Source: Nymphaea colorata (lineage: Eukaryota; Streptophyta; Magnoliopsida; Nymphaeales; Nymphaeaceae). From it: a stretch of 64,000 nt of DNA. The notes beneath the pieces were generated by a model. The model saw only the letters and a program-made list of their open reading frames with translations. It had not been told where the DNA came from and ran no database searches. The stretch's first letter is position 1. The number at the start of each line of letters is the position of its first letter. Both the position numbers and the translations under genes were made by a program. Shown here one piece after another: positions 1-12,800 of this stretch. The stretch spans positions 17,470,106 through 17,534,105 of the forward strand of contig NC_045141.1 in NCBI RefSeq assembly GCF_008831285.2, read 5' to 3'.

Positions 1-1597
1 TTGCCTCTTAGCTGGTCACGAAGAAATTTTAGCTGGTGGAATATTCCACGTACTGCCTTCCCTACTTCTATCTATGCTCTTGTCATGCTAATTAATTGGT
101 CATGGGACATTAATGTCATTTCAGTCGCCTATATATTCTTGTTACTCGATATTCTCACGGTTGACGACGCGTTAGTCGTTTGTCCGCAGCCATTTATTAT
201 ACCATGCATCACATGATATAAAAATCCCAATTACTTGAAGGTCCATAAACAAACAATATTTTAATTTTGGAAGCCTCTGTAAAAAGTGGAATATTATGGA
301 TATCTCCATGCGGCCGGCATCTTGTGAACGCACTTATATGTATAAAATCTCGTATACAAGATCTATGGGAATCCATTATTACTTAAATGCATATTCTGAT
401 AACGTGTTCAAGGCATGCAGCCTTAGATATGGCTGCAAATCGGAAGGAACCAAACATATATCAAAAACAGATACCTCAACCAATTTCATCTCTTCGTCAA
501 ATCGAAAGACACGCCGGAATACAGATATTGTCAACACCGGCTAGCATTTTTTTTGCTACACTAGGAAGCCGGTGGTTATGGTAGGGTCCATATTAGCTAA
601 TTTATTTTGTCAGTGATGAATTAGTGGTGCTAAATAAAGGGTTGACTGTGCATTAGGCGACAGAGCTGTCTACTTTAAAGGGATCTGAGTTACAAATTTT
701 GTTGTCATTGTCACAATTTAGTGGTAGTTATGTGGTTGCAGCTTCATTAATTATGAGTGGAAATCGACTAACATGGTTGACAAGATATATATAAGCCATT
801 CCATTGTTCATTAATTTCCATGGGTTGATCGTTGATGGATTTAATAGCAATTTCCATTCCATTCCATTGTTTCTTTTAATAGCAATTAATTTTTTTAAGA
901 GTGATCAATTCTGCTTAACTTCTTTGTTTTTTTCACGGGGCAAGCTGATAAATTCTTTATTGATTCAGCGGATAACTTCATTCGTTTTGGTTTACCATCG
1001 ACCAAATTAAGCTAATTTGCTTTTAACAGCGTCAAAAGTTGCCCCGTGTTCTTTGCGTGTAGATATCTTGATCAAATTCAAACGCACGCATTGGTACCAT
1101 TTCTTGTAAGGATTCAAAGATTATGAAAAGAGGCTGGTTTATTTTTATTTTAGTTTAGAATAAAACAAAAGTAAAGTCAAATAAGACAAAACCTATCACC
1201 ATCAGGCCACAAAATCACAAAAATCAGGAGAGGTGGTCCACATTTCTCTTTTGTTGAAATCAGATAATTTTCAATCATGAGCTCATTGCTTTCCAATTAT
1301 TCTCTTCTAGTTAACTTAATAAAAAAGAAACCCCACCGCTGAAAAGAGTCACCTGACCCTATTCGTATCGACCAAGTCAAGTCCCCAAAGCCTTGGGCTC
1401 TGCCGTGGCCCGTAAGCAACTGACCTGGTAAACCTATACAGGCTGTCTAGAGCCTGCGACACTAAACAATAAGGACAAACGAATCTCCTCTTTCTTCAAA
1501 GAAATTAATGCAATGACATTGATTCCTGCAGTCCCACCAACCTACGTAAATTCGGTGAAAAATTACCGGAGAATTTCACCCTGTTTTTTTATTTTAA
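1..1597. other. Intergenic DNA, no gene seen
   Basis: AT-rich sequence with short chance open frames only, none with a recognisable domain or splice-consistent structure. No RNA gene found. Confidence 0.6.
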
Positions 1598-1600
1598 TTA

Positions 1601-1752
1601 GGGTTGTGTTTGATAGTTTTGGAGAAGGATACCAATAACATAAATTTTAAAAAACCCTATGGATTTAAGGTTGGATGACAGAATTCGATTTTAAATCTGT
1701 GGATTTGAGATCCTACTAATTTTAAATCACCGCAAATGTAATAAAACACACT
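1601..1752. mobile_element. MITE-like element with TTA target-site duplication
   Basis: A 152-bp AT-rich segment. Its left end GGGTTGTGTTTGATAG is an imperfect inverted match to the right end (reverse complement AGTGTGTTTTATTAC). It is flanked by TTA on both sides (1598-1600 and 1753-1755), the 3-bp target preferred by Tourist/PIF-Harbinger elements. No coding capacity. Confidence 0.5.
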
Positions 1753-1828
1753 TTAGATGATGCCTCATTCCTCTTACTCTAAGGATCCTGAGCTGTGTCG
1801 GGACCTAACAACAGGTTTAAAATCCTAA

Positions 1829-2375
1829 GGTGCGTTTAGATAACTCTAAGAAAGAAGTTTGAGAAGAAAAAGAACGTTTTCCTTCCCAAACATCATTTTC
1901 AGATCATGCCATGATGATGTTTTCTCATTAATGTATCATGGTTGTTTGTGCAATGAAGTTTAACACAGTGATTTTTCATTCCTTTCTTACTAAAATAGTT
2001 CAGATACGTGTTTTTTTATCATGTGAATATTTGAGATGGTTTTTATATATGCCTCACAGGTTCGACTTGTGCCTTTAGGCATCACCATGGCACTTTTCAG
2101 CTGGTTTCATTTCTTTTATTCTTAAATGGTAATAATATAAAAATGTAATAATATAAAAATATTATCTTATAGATAATATTTAAAGGTTTCATATAGTTTT
2201 TAAAAGCACCACCTAAAACTCTTTTTTTTTTTGTCATCCAAACAAAAACTAGGTTTTAGAAAGTGAAAACCTCGATTTGCTCATCCAATCCAAAACTCGT
2301 GAAAGAAAAAATTGATTTTCACAAAGCCAAGTTTTCACAAAAACCATTTTTTTAAAGTCCATCCAAACGCAACCC
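1829..2375. mobile_element. Second MITE-like element, about 547 bp
   Basis: The left end GGTGCGTTTAGATAAC pairs with the right end (reverse complement GGGTTGCGTTTGGATGG). Flanks are TAA and TAG, a degenerate form of a 3-bp TWA duplication. The interior is AT-rich and non-coding. It lies 73 bp after the previous element and its ends resemble that element's ends, so the two may be related. Confidence 0.42.
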
Positions 2376-2379
2376 TAGA

Positions 2380-2960
2380 CTTTGTTTAACTTGAAATTCT
2401 TAGGTTGAAGAGTTCAAAACCGTGCCTGATGATGGAGTTGCCGTTGGGAAGGAAACAACGACTAACTGTTGTTGCAAGTTTCATCCCTTGACCACGGGAG
2501 GTCAATGTTACTAAAAGCAAACCGAATAGGCTCATTCGAATCAAATTAGTGGCAAATCGAGTTCATTCTATGGCCGATTCAAGAGTGCCTTGTGTCGTTT
2601 TTGAAATGTTCTTTGCAATATATATTTAAGAACTTTCTTGTTCTTAGTTATCTTAACGTATTTTTATTTTTTAAGAAATAAATTTTTATTTTTTTTAAAT
2701 TTATTTCCAACGATTCATTGAAGCCGCTTCCCCAAACCAGCAGCCTCACCCGATTCGGACGACACCAGAACGACTCATTGAGCAAATATCTGCCCTTATA
2801 TATGCTTCTGTAATCTACAGTCACCACAAAAGTAAGAAATCAAAGGTCGCTACCAAGATGATCTTGCGAGATAACTATTAAAAAAAATTGGGTCAAGTCC
2901 TCTTAGTCCGCCATATTGGTCTTTCCATGAAGGTTCCTCTGACCCGCCAATTTACGTATT
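2380..2960. other. Upstream region of GLR
   Basis: Gene-free promoter-side DNA with A/T tracts; no further motif that I can defend apart from the TATA box at 2970. Confidence 0.5.
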
Positions 2961-2969
2961 ATCTCTGTC

Positions 2970-2976
2970 TATAAAT
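2970..2976 (+). promoter_or_regulatory. TATA box of the GLR gene
   Basis: TATAAAT lies 79 bases before the GLR start codon in an otherwise mixed-composition stretch. Transcription would start near 3000 and leave a leader of about 55 nt without an upstream ATG. Inferred from motif and spacing only. Confidence 0.5.
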
Positions 2977-3054
2977 GTGGCCCTCTTTCAAAACTTACAG
3001 CCTTGTCTGCAGGAAAAACTTTCGCTGTGTTGATAGCGATACCAAAATCTCAAG

Positions 3055-6000
3055 ATGAAGACCACCAATTTCTTTCTTTCCTTCTTCGTCTTCCTCTACC
3101 AGTCAATTGGCTTCTGCGTTGCTGTGAATCAGTCTGCAATTCCTGTGAAATTTGGGTTAATTCTGAACATGAGCTGTCCAGTGGGAAAGATGAGCAGCCT
3201 GTGCGTGTCCATGGCGTTGGAAGATTTCTATTCTGAAGGCAACCACGCAAAAAGATTGGTTCTCCGACTGCGCGACTCCCAAGAGGATTCCCTTGCCGCT
3301 GCATCTGCCGGTCTGAACTCGTATCTCCTCTTTCTCTTCTCCCTAATTTCCTCATATGATTCTTTTTCCTGCAAATCATTGGTAATTTTCTTATTACGTA
3401 CCGAATTGGCGAATTCTCAAGATTGAATCTGATGATCGGAGCCCTTATCTTGCAAAGCTTTAGACATACAACTGTGAAGTTCGTGAGTCAGATAAGCAAT
3501 TTGCAATCGAAATTTGCATAACCAAAGGTTAATCAATCACTCGATATTCTGGTTTTGAACTCACGGTGACGATGTGATTTCCAGAGTTTACGATGCTTAT
3601 CTTTCTCTACTCCTCTCTTCTCTTTGTTCTAAATCTTTCTTATTTCTCAACATGTAGCTCTGGATCTCTTGAAGAAGGAAGAGGTGGAAGCCATTGTTGG
3701 TCCACAAAATTCTGGAGAAACCGACTTCGTGGCCAATTTGGGAGGCAAAGCTCAAGTGCCCACCATTTCTTTCAGCGCAACAAGTCCGCTGCTCTCCTCC
3801 ATGAAGACACCATACTTCATCCGAGGCGCTCAAAACGACGCCGCTCAGGTGGGCGCCATCGCCGACATCTTCAAATCTACAGAATGGAGGAGAGTGGTCC
3901 TCGTCTACGAAGACAACGACTATGGCCGGGGGATGATCCCTTCTCTAGCCGACGCATTTCAAGGAATCGGCGTGATCACCACATACAGGTCCGACATCCC
4001 CCCCTCTGCGTCAGACCTCTACATAGAGCGCGAGCTCTACAAGATGATGACCATGCAGACCAGGGTCTTCGTGGTGCACATGGGTTCGGTCCTTGGAGCC
4101 CAGTTCTTCCGGCTGGTGCACAAGCTTGGCATGATGAGCACAGGCTATGCTTGGATCGTCACTAATGGCGTGGGAAATCTATTGGGGAACATGGACCCAT
4201 CTCTGATCGGTTCCATGCGAGGGGTTATTGGATTACAGACCCATGTGCCTCGATCCAAGAAGCTTGATGACTTTAAGGTAAGATGGATGAGCAAGTCCAA
4301 TAACTCGAGCCTCAATGTCTACGGGCTATGGGCCTACGACACCATCTGGGCATTAGCTTTAGCAGCTGAGAGTTCAGACGCCGGAAAATCCAAGTATAGG
4401 TATTCGAATGGGTCGGCAAATTCATCGGACCCCTTCACTTTTGGAGTTTCTCCGACAGGTGCAGGTCTCCTTAAGGCAATCCTGAGCAGCAATTTCAAGG
4501 GGCTGAGCGGCGACTTCCGGCTTGCCGGCGGCGAGCTGCAGGCGACCACATTCCAATTGGTGAACCTTGTGGGCAAAGGAAAGTTCAACATTGTTGGGTA
4601 CTGGGACTCCATACATCGGCTTCGGAATCTTGCCGGCGAGTCGAATCTGGGCTCGGTGACTTGGCCTGGTGGAGGGTCGGAGGCTCCCAAGGGCTGGGTC
4701 ACGCCAACGAACGGCAAGACCTTGAAGATCTTGGTTCCGATGAAGGATGGGTTCAGTGAGTTCGTGAATGTGCAGGACAGCGCTCCCAAGGTCACAGGGT
4801 ACAGCATAGACGTATTCAAGGATGTGGTAAAAGCGCTGCCTTATGCCTTGCCCTACGAGTTCGTGCCCTATGGAAACAAGAGCGGGGACAACGATTGGCC
4901 CTACGACGTCCTTATTGATCAGATTTACAAGAAGGTGCGCCATACATCTCTCCCCCTCTTTATATATATACATGTGTATAAACCTACTACTCGAAAAAGA
5001 CCGATGATCTTGAGATGAGTTGGGAGTTGGTGTAGTATTTAACGGATGTATTTTACGAGCAGATGTACGATGGATTGGTTGGGGACGTGACGATCATAGG
5101 GAACCGATCAAAGTACGTGGACTTCACATTGCCTTATTCGGACTCGGGGGTGTCCATGATCGTGCCCGTTAAAGCGACTAACAGGAAGAAGGCCGGGGTG
5201 TTCCTGGAGCCACTAACGCCGCAGCTCTGGGGGGTCTCCGCCGCCTTCTTCGTCTTTACCGGAATTGTGATCTGGGCGTTGGAGCATAGAATCAATCCGA
5301 ATTTCAGGGGTCCGCCGTCCGAGCAGATAGGGTTGATCTTCTACTATGCCTTCTCAACCATGGTCTTTGCCCACAGTAAGTGTTCCTCAACTACTTGATC
5401 TTTGCTTTTCCAGTCATGGTCGTTAGAAACTATATATATATATATATGTTCATTAGAACCAGATGCATATTGGGTGCAATACAATTTCAACAAAGCCGTT
5501 TAACTTGACTTGTGATATTTTGATTTCCTTTGCTATGAAGATGCCGTTTTGTTGAATAGTCTCATCCAAGAAAATTTGACTTCATGTTGCTAAATTTTGG
5601 TGCAGTAATCTTCGGTTTCAGTTGCAACATCTTGACTTCATGTCCTACGTAGAGTTTGCATTTGAAAAGAGAAAAGGATAATAAATTAATGGTAGGTCCA
5701 TTCGCTGACTTTGTTTCCTTGGTTATAAAGAAACGAGAACAATGACAGAGGAATAGATAAAATAACATTTTCATACGTAAACCTAAAACTTCATGACAAT
5801 AGAAAGCAGACATACTTTTCGATATTGTTAAAAAGATATCTACGCTTTGCAATATTAATAGAAAGTACAGTTACTAAGTTGAGATCATCAATACACAAAC
5901 ATTAATTAGCATTAGCTTTTCAAATATATGGATGAGATTAGGCGTATTTTAAACTACCCTAGAGGGTTATATGCGAAGCGGTTTATGTGCACATTCCCTG

Positions 6001-7505
6001 TGTACAAAAAAACATTATGTGTACAAAAAGTTACGCACATGATATGTAACGACTAAAATATCTTTGGAAGAGTAAAAGATGGAGGTTTTAAAAAGAATAA
6101 AAGACTTTTTATCAACATTTTCTTTAAGAACTACATATTATAAGATCTTCAGGTTATAAATATTGGAGGTGGGCCAAACCCTCCTTTTTCTTCATATAAT
6201 GTCTACATTGACTTTTGCGAGTCGTGGTCTTCTTTACATTGTTCTCTTCTTCTTCTTCTTCTCGGATGCCAAATATAGCTTGACAAAAAAAGATCTAAGT
6301 TTATCCAGGAAAAAGAAGATAATCTGTAAACCTTAATTCAGAAGTCTTAACTCAGAAGTAATGGTGGTTTTAAATTAGAACTAGATGACCAATACATGCT
6401 CATATTTAATAATATAATATGATGCCCAATACAAGCTGGTGATGGAAATGAAATTACTCCTTTGCAGATGAAAGGTTGGCTAGCAACTTGGCTCGCGTGG
6501 TGGTTGTGATTTGGGTGTTCGTGGTTTTGATCCTGACGTCGAGCTACACTGCTAGCTTGGCATCCATACTCACAGTTCAGCAGTTTCAGCCGGAAGCCAC
6601 AGACCTGCAGGCCCTAATTAATCAAGGACAAAAGATCGGCTACCAGTCAGGGTCCTTCGTGAAGGACATGCTGAAGATGAAGAATGCCAGGGATGAACAG
6701 GTCGTGGCCCTAAGCACAGACCAAGAATACGCAGACGCTCTTCTAAACGAAACTGTAGCTGCCATAGTCGATGAGATCCCATACATCAAAGTGTTTCTCT
6801 CCAAGCATTGCCGTGGATTCATGATAGTTGGTCCAACCTACAAGACTGATGGTTTTGGCTTTGTATGTCATCTCCCTCTCTCTCACTCTCTCTCACTCTC
6901 TGTGATCAACATGAAAACCAACAATTGTTCGTCTTTTCCAGGTTTTCCCAAAGGGATCCCCACTGGTTTCAGACGTTTCTAGTGCAATTCTGAATGTGAC
7001 TGAGGGCGAGTCCATGTCCAAGATAGAGAGGAGTTGGCTCGGCAGCCAGACCACATGTGCAGATGCTCAAGACCAACTGACCTCCAATAGACTACCACTG
7101 TACAGTTTTAGGGGCCTCTTTCTACTCACTGGAACAGTTTCACTCGGGGCAGTCATCATCTTCTTTTTCCTCTTTGTACTCGACTATCTCAAGAGCAACG
7201 CTCCAAGAAGACAAGGTTTCTGGCAAACGACATTATCAGTAGTTAAGCACTTTGACACCAAGGATCTGTCCTCCAACACCTTTAGAAAGGAAACGCAGAA
7301 GACGACTGGTACTATGAGAAGAAACAGCTCCAAAGTTCACGATGTCCCGATTGAAGATCATGATTTGCAGAATGAAAGCCATGGAAGCCCCACAGTAACA
7401 CCGTCTTCTCTCGAAGCAGAGGGAAACCAGGTGCCTGATCAGGAGATAAGAGAGGAAAATACATCTGTTCATGAAGGCTACATTCAGCTTGTTGCGCAGC
7501 GCTAA
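3055..7505 (+). CDS. GLR: Glutamate receptor-like cation channel (plant GLR), 5 exons, 934 aa
   Basis: Exons by GT-AG junctions: 3055-3310, 3658-4934, 5063-5375, 6468-6862, 6942-7505 (TAA). The frame is kept at each join. Plant GLRs are plasma- or endomembrane cation channels gated by amino acids, used in Ca2+ signalling. Seen: an N-terminal hydrophobic signal peptide (about residues 1-24); an extracellular ligand-binding-receptor domain with VEAIVGPQ and ISFSATSP near the exon 2 start; S1 ligand lobe (TGYSIDVFKDVV; DFTLPYSDSGVSMIVPV around 531-547); M1 about 566-585; pore loop with YYAFSTMVFAH about 605-615; M3 about 626-645, running into the plant signature SYTASLASILTVQ (641-653); S2 lobe; M4 about 804-827; then a hydrophilic cytoplasmic tail. 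Length is normal for the family (about 900-950). The start is the first ATG after a TATA box and gives the signal peptide. The exon 1 donor (G/GTCTGA) is weak but required by the reading frame. The subclade (clade II or III) is not settled. Confidence 0.93.
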
Positions 7506-7559
7506 TAAGTGATTGTGGAGTACGCTGTCTGACAAGTAAAGTAATTTGTACAGCCGACT

Positions 7560-7565
7560 AATAAA
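7560..7565 (+). terminator. Putative polyadenylation signal of GLR
   Basis: AATAAA, 55 bases after the GLR stop codon, followed by T/G-rich sequence. A plausible near-upstream element; plant signals are loose, so this is only suggestive. Confidence 0.4.
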
Positions 7566-7639
7566 TGTTACATAGTGTTTCAAGTGGCAATATGAATAGG
7601 CCACAGAAAATGATCCGTCCGCTGGATCATGGCTCATGA

Positions 7640-8400
7640 GGTAGCTGCAAGAAATAGATGAGGTTAACTATAGTACAGTCTCTTCTCTTCTTGAGGAACT
7701 CAGATTTACAAAATGTAAGGGCAAATAGATACTCGACAAATTAATGAAACTTTCTATCAAAAGTAAACCTCAAGATCATATGGTAATAAAATATTAGTTG
7801 ACCTACTTTTCAATATTATTAAAAAGACACTTAAGCTAAACTTTGCAGTAAGCTTCCCAATGAGTTGAGTTAATAAATACCCATATTAGTTTGACTCTGA
7901 AAACTTTTCAATAAACAAATGAGATTGGTGGGATAGGCATGGCAAGATCGAAAGCAATCGGGTCAACATCGATTTAAAAAGATGTCGTATGGTGATTTAA
8001 TACTTTGCCTTGAAAAGGACAAACAATGAGGCTTTTCTTCCAATATTCTGCAGTCAATGGCACGAACCAGTGAGGAACCACATGAACGATGGCTAGATAC
8101 GTTTCACCTAAATGGATGGTCCCTCTTCTCGTAACCAGACTAGTGACTTGTCGTTTTCTTCTCCTTCTTCTCAAATTGAGCCAAAAAAACTGCAACTAAG
8201 ATAGCAGAGCAAGCCGGGTTGATACTCAACTGCGCTGCCAAAATTAGCGGTGATTATAGAACGGTAAGAGGCTTTCCGAGCGCTGTTGTTTCCGTGATCT
8301 TTCGTATAGGCAACTTATGTTGGTTAGGCAATTGGCGTTCGGGCTTAAACTATTTGATGCATGATGTCTAGCAACAGAAGAGGTATAAAGAAACTGCAAA
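7640..8400. other. Intergenic DNA between GLR and LINE remnant
   Basis: No gene recognised. The part after about 8200 may be more of the decayed LINE, but no domain can be read. Confidence 0.4.
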
Positions 8401-8416
8401 GGCAACCGTTCAAGAA

Positions 8417-8830
8417 ATGCTTTCTTTGCAGCACGTCACCTCCCCTTGGATCAGACATGTCGTTGGCTGCACCATGCTCAGTAAAGATGAAGACAAGCTT
8501 GTTTGGGGCAACAAACAAGCTAATCATATGAAGGAAGCCGAAATTTATAACGAAGTTAGACCTACCAACCTTGCATGGCCTTGGAGAAAAGTAATTTGGA
8601 GTAGCGATGCAGTGCCGCAGGCTAAAAAGATCCATCTTCTTGCTTTAGATTAAAGATATTAACTCAAGGCAGACTAATGAAATTTGGTATTCAGCTCTCA
8701 AACAGATGTGTTATTTGTAAAGCAGATGCTGAAACTATTAACCACCTCTTCATATATTGCAAAATGGTGAGAAGCGTTGATTTGGAAGCTCTTAGCCAAC
8801 AGCAACTTTAACATTTCCTCTACGTCACAA
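8417..8830 (+). pseudogene. LINE (non-LTR retrotransposon) 3' remnant, zf-RVT region
   Basis: Two overlapping frames give a decayed plant L1-type reverse-transcriptase C-terminus. Frame one (8417-8652) ends with DKLVWGNK... and PWRKVIWSSDAVPQAKKIHL. Frame two, from about 8643 after a one-base shift and stop, continues RLKILTQGRLMKFGI, then CVICKADAETINHLFIYC, the Cys-x2-Cys...His-x4-Cys pattern of the zf-RVT domain. Only the far 3' end of the element is present, with a frameshift and stops. No RT catalytic core or endonuclease is seen nearby. Confidence 0.72.
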
Positions 8831-9276
8831 AATTCCTTTATAAGAGATGACTGAGTGGTGGTGGAGAAGAAAGATGTAGTTCTTTGGATGCATACAGGAG
8901 TTCGATATTTTTTCAGCTTAACCGGAATTTCAGCCGGCTCGATAAGATGTACATAAAAAGTAGAAACCTCTATTGAACATCTTTTAAGACTTAAGTTTAT
9001 CAAACCATGCTTGGAATGCCCGTTGGAGAACATGTACACGTAGACTTGTGATGGAAAACATAACGAGGATAAATTTTATCTTTCTAAGTGGTTTCTGCAT
9101 GGTCAGTTTTAAGGAGAAGCATTCTTCAAATCAAGTTGTTAAATATCTCCATTTTTTATTTTGGTGATTGTCGTTAGTAAGTGAATCCTGATGGACCTTG
9201 TGCTGTGAGAAAAAGTTTGATATAGATTAACATCGGTTCAACTTGAGTGAGTCCCCTTGCAACTAGTTTTAAGAAG

Positions 9277-9320
9277 TGTAGCGTAGCTGGTTGGATTGGC
9301 AGAGTTCAATTCTCGTAAAT
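9277..9320 (+). repeat. tRNA-like head of a degenerate SINE
   Basis: A TAGCGTAGCTGGTTGG stretch (box A-like) is followed by GAGTTCAATTCTC (box B-like). The first 15 bases of the head (TAGCGTAGCTGGTTG) also occur at the head of the better-preserved SINE at 61590-61846. The spacing between boxes is shorter than in a tRNA, so this is a remnant, not a tRNA gene. Confidence 0.5.
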
Positions 9321-9671
9321 ATTACTTTGTTAAATATTCCTAAATTTATATCTTTAGTAGGGCAAAAAAGTTGAGAATGTAAAAATTGTGGAACTACGCA
9401 ACGCATCTTCCGTTGAATTTGATCTTGTATTGAATACAGGAAAATGTCCAATATTTAGATTCAACCGGACCATACACAGGCGCAGACTCACTGCCCAGCC
9501 CTGCTTGCCGGCTCTGACCATAGGCCAGACGACAAGTGCGACCCAAATCTCTTTCTCAATACGAAAACCATTCCGAGATCCAAAATGTTTGGCAATTCGA
9601 TCCGAACCGAATTTAAATCGGATAATCGATGAGATTTGGTTTCCTTTGCTCCGACCCGTTCACATCCCTAA

Positions 9672-9680
9672 TTAGGGTTT
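9672..9680 (+). promoter_or_regulatory. Telo-box in the RPS13 promoter
   Basis: TTAGGGTTT, 164 bases before the S13 start codon. The telo-box (AAACCCTAA) is a known hallmark of plant ribosomal-protein and other growth-related promoters, usually close to the transcription start. Its position just before a purine-rich leader fits that role. Confidence 0.6.
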
Positions 9681-9843
9681 CTTTGGCTTTGTGGCGAAGC
9701 GGAGTATGAGTACGAGTATAGGAAGAAAGAGGGGAGTGAGGAGGCAGAGAGGAGAGAGTCCGAGAAGAGGGAGGGAGAGAGGAGCCGCCTGAGTGAGCAA
9801 GTAGATTTCTGCTTCCGTTCCTTTGTAGTAGTCCCCCGACGCC

Positions 9844-12800
9844 ATGGGTCGTATGCACAGTCGCGGGTAAGCACACACACACAGATTCTCTCTCTCTGTG
9901 TCTTCATTGGTCTATCCATTCCTGACGTTTCATATTGTTCGGCTTCTTCTCTGCAACAGAAAGGGTATCTCTTCGTCTGCCCTGCCGTACAAGAGGACCC
10001 CTCCAAGCTGGCTCAAGATCTCATCTCAAGATGTAAGATCTCTATCTCTCTCTATCACCTTCTGTGTGTGTTTGTTTGTGTGTGTGTGTGTGTGTAGAAC
10101 ACAACAGAGCGCCTCTCTACCATTGCTGAACACATATAAGTCGTTTCACCCTTTCTTTCCATTAACGCCCTTCTGCTGAACTCCGCGATTACCCATTAAA
10201 TGCACATTTTCACTGGGAAAGCTGGTATTGTCTTCCTTACCTGAATCTGGATTATATCCTGACGCGGCAATGTATTTTTTTTTTCGAACAAGACTGCTTA
10301 GTGATTCCCCCCTGATATTATGTAACAATTGATAAATTGTAGATCAAGCGAAATGATTTACAGAAGAACACAATTGAAGGAAAAAGTGTAAAAACAACTC
10401 TACATCTCTATGTTGTATTCCAAATGGCTAGGTTGAAGGCCCCATTTTGAAGAACGCGACTTTTTAAAAATAACCTATATGTGACTAAAGCACATCAAGA
10501 TTGAAAATCCAATCTTGCGGAAAACGCTTCGACTGTGTCTCTGACCTGCAGGAATGAATGAGGGGCTTCCCTTTTGGTTCTCCATCTTTCTTAATTACAA
10601 TTAGCCTTCCATACTATGAGTTGTCCCAACAATGGAAGCTATAATGTTCGAGCGGGTGACACTGCGTTTGGCCACGTTTTATGGACTCCACCATTGTCTG
10701 ATTTTTCTACCAACATGCTTACAAAAACCAGAATTTTGCATTTTTCACCATCCGTCCGAATTTGAGATTTGGCAACCGACAGTCTATATGCCATTCCTTC
10801 TTTTTTTTGTCAATATCCATATCTCTGACCTTCATGCAATTCTCAATTTGCCTCTCCATATTTCTTTTTGTTAAATTCTTTCATCTTTAATCCTCAAGCC
10901 AAATGCCATCCTAGCTTGGATTGGAACTATTAATATACTGATGCACCTGCAGCACTCGTGTAAACATTCATAAACATCGCCATAATAAGCCATTGGATCA
11001 CTATAAAGTCCTATTCACTCTTCGTTCATCAATCTTGCTATCCTTCCTTGTTTTGTTACGTACTTTTGCTGATGTTAATCTCTTTTGTAGGTTATTTGAT
11101 TCAATACAATTTCTTTGTTTTCTCCATTTTGCTTTTTCCTAGTGATTTTATGGTTAGTGCTGTGAGGAAGCTGAATTTGGACTAGAGTTTCTGATCTAGT
11201 GGTTGAAGACAAAACCCTTGGCTGTCTGAGCACTAAAATGTATTTTTTTTTGTTTTTAATTTTTGTTTGTTTGTTTGGGTGTTTGAGTCTAGGTTTTTAG
11301 GTTACTGCCTGGCATCAAGTTTTGCCTAGGCGCTCTTTTAAGTGCAAAGTAATGGTCTTATTTATTTATTTACGTCTTTCATGTGCATCTTTTTTCTTTT
11401 TGATTTGCTTTTACTCAACACTTTCTTTGTTGCCCTGTCCTATGAGGTTTTATTCAGATTTTATTGGCAAAAATTTCATTTCATTTGAATATTTATTTTA
11501 ATTTATTTATTGTGCAGGTTGACGAGAACATATGCAAATTTGCTAAGAAGGGCTTGACTCCATCTCAGATTGGTGTCATTCTTCGTGACTCACATGGTAT
11601 TGCACAAGTCAAAAGTGTGACTGGGAGTAAGATCCTCAGGATTCTGAAGGCTCATGGTACGTTCTACCTTCCATATTTCTTTCATCTATACTGTTGTGCG
11701 ATTGAGTTTCAAGTGCAACCTTGTGCTTGTACAAATGCAGGCCTTGCACCTGAAATCCCTGAGGACTTGTACCATCTCATTAAGAAGGCTGTTGCTATTA
11801 GGAAGCACCTCGAGAGGAACCGCAAGGATAAGGATTCTAAGTTCAGACTGATCTTGGTTGAGAGCAGGATTCATCGGCTGGCTCGTTACTACAAGAGAAC
11901 AAAGAAACTTGTCCCTGTCTGGAAATAGTGAGTTTGGCTATGTGTTCTTGTTTTATGTGCTTGTGTTTCTTAAATTCTGCTTCCTACTTCATGTTGAGTT
12001 TGAATCATTTAGATTTGTTGGTTGTGCTTTTCTTTATTTGTCTTGTTTTCTCCAATGAGGTTCTGTTTCTGTAGCCTCTTTACTGTTGTAGGTTCTCTGT
12101 TTTTTGGCTGTTATGATTTTGTTATTACCAACTTATCTGCTGGTGTTTGGACTCTCTTGTCTCTATATGTAATATGTTCTATTTTTTCGTTGGATATGTA
12201 GCAGATAGTTTTTGCATTGCTTTTTTTGTAAAATTTTATCAAAATGAATATGAAATAAGTTTTTGCAGGTGTGTTTTCTTATTAAAGTAATCTTGTTAAG
12301 TATCAACCAAAGCTCATGATTATGCTGTGATTTTCTTAGTTATTTTTTTAAACATGTAGATATAGGTAAGAGTATACTAATTCAACATGATGGCTTTCAT
12401 GTTTTTCTTGATGGGATAGTAAAGCAAAAAAAATTATGGAGGTTAGACATGGACAGAAAAGGGTACAAGGCTATTATAATATGAGTAAATACTATGCAGT
12501 GACAATTCATTAGCTGCGCTCCTGGGATGTGAAGCTCATGCTTATACTTTCACACCCAGTCCCTTATGCCTACTTAAAACCAGTTTTGACCTGTCATCCG
12601 AATAGACCTTAGAATTCTGCCAGGACGAGTTGCAGGACAATACACTAAAAGAGAGAGATGATTATGGTGATAATGTTTTCGGTTGTACCGGTAGTACTAG
12701 CTATGTGGCCTATGTTGTCAAAGTCTCGCCTAGGCTTTCAGGGTTTTCTGATTGCCTAGCCAGCTTGTTTTAATTTACCACCCATTTGGGAATGTTTAGG

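Noticed and set aside
3593-4165. 190-codon frame overlapping the GLR gene
   Set aside because: It is an Arg/Ser/His-rich alternative frame of GLR exon 2, which has clear family motifs in the true frame.
9277-9320. tRNA gene
   Set aside because: Box spacing is too short and no cloverleaf can be formed; treated as a SINE head.
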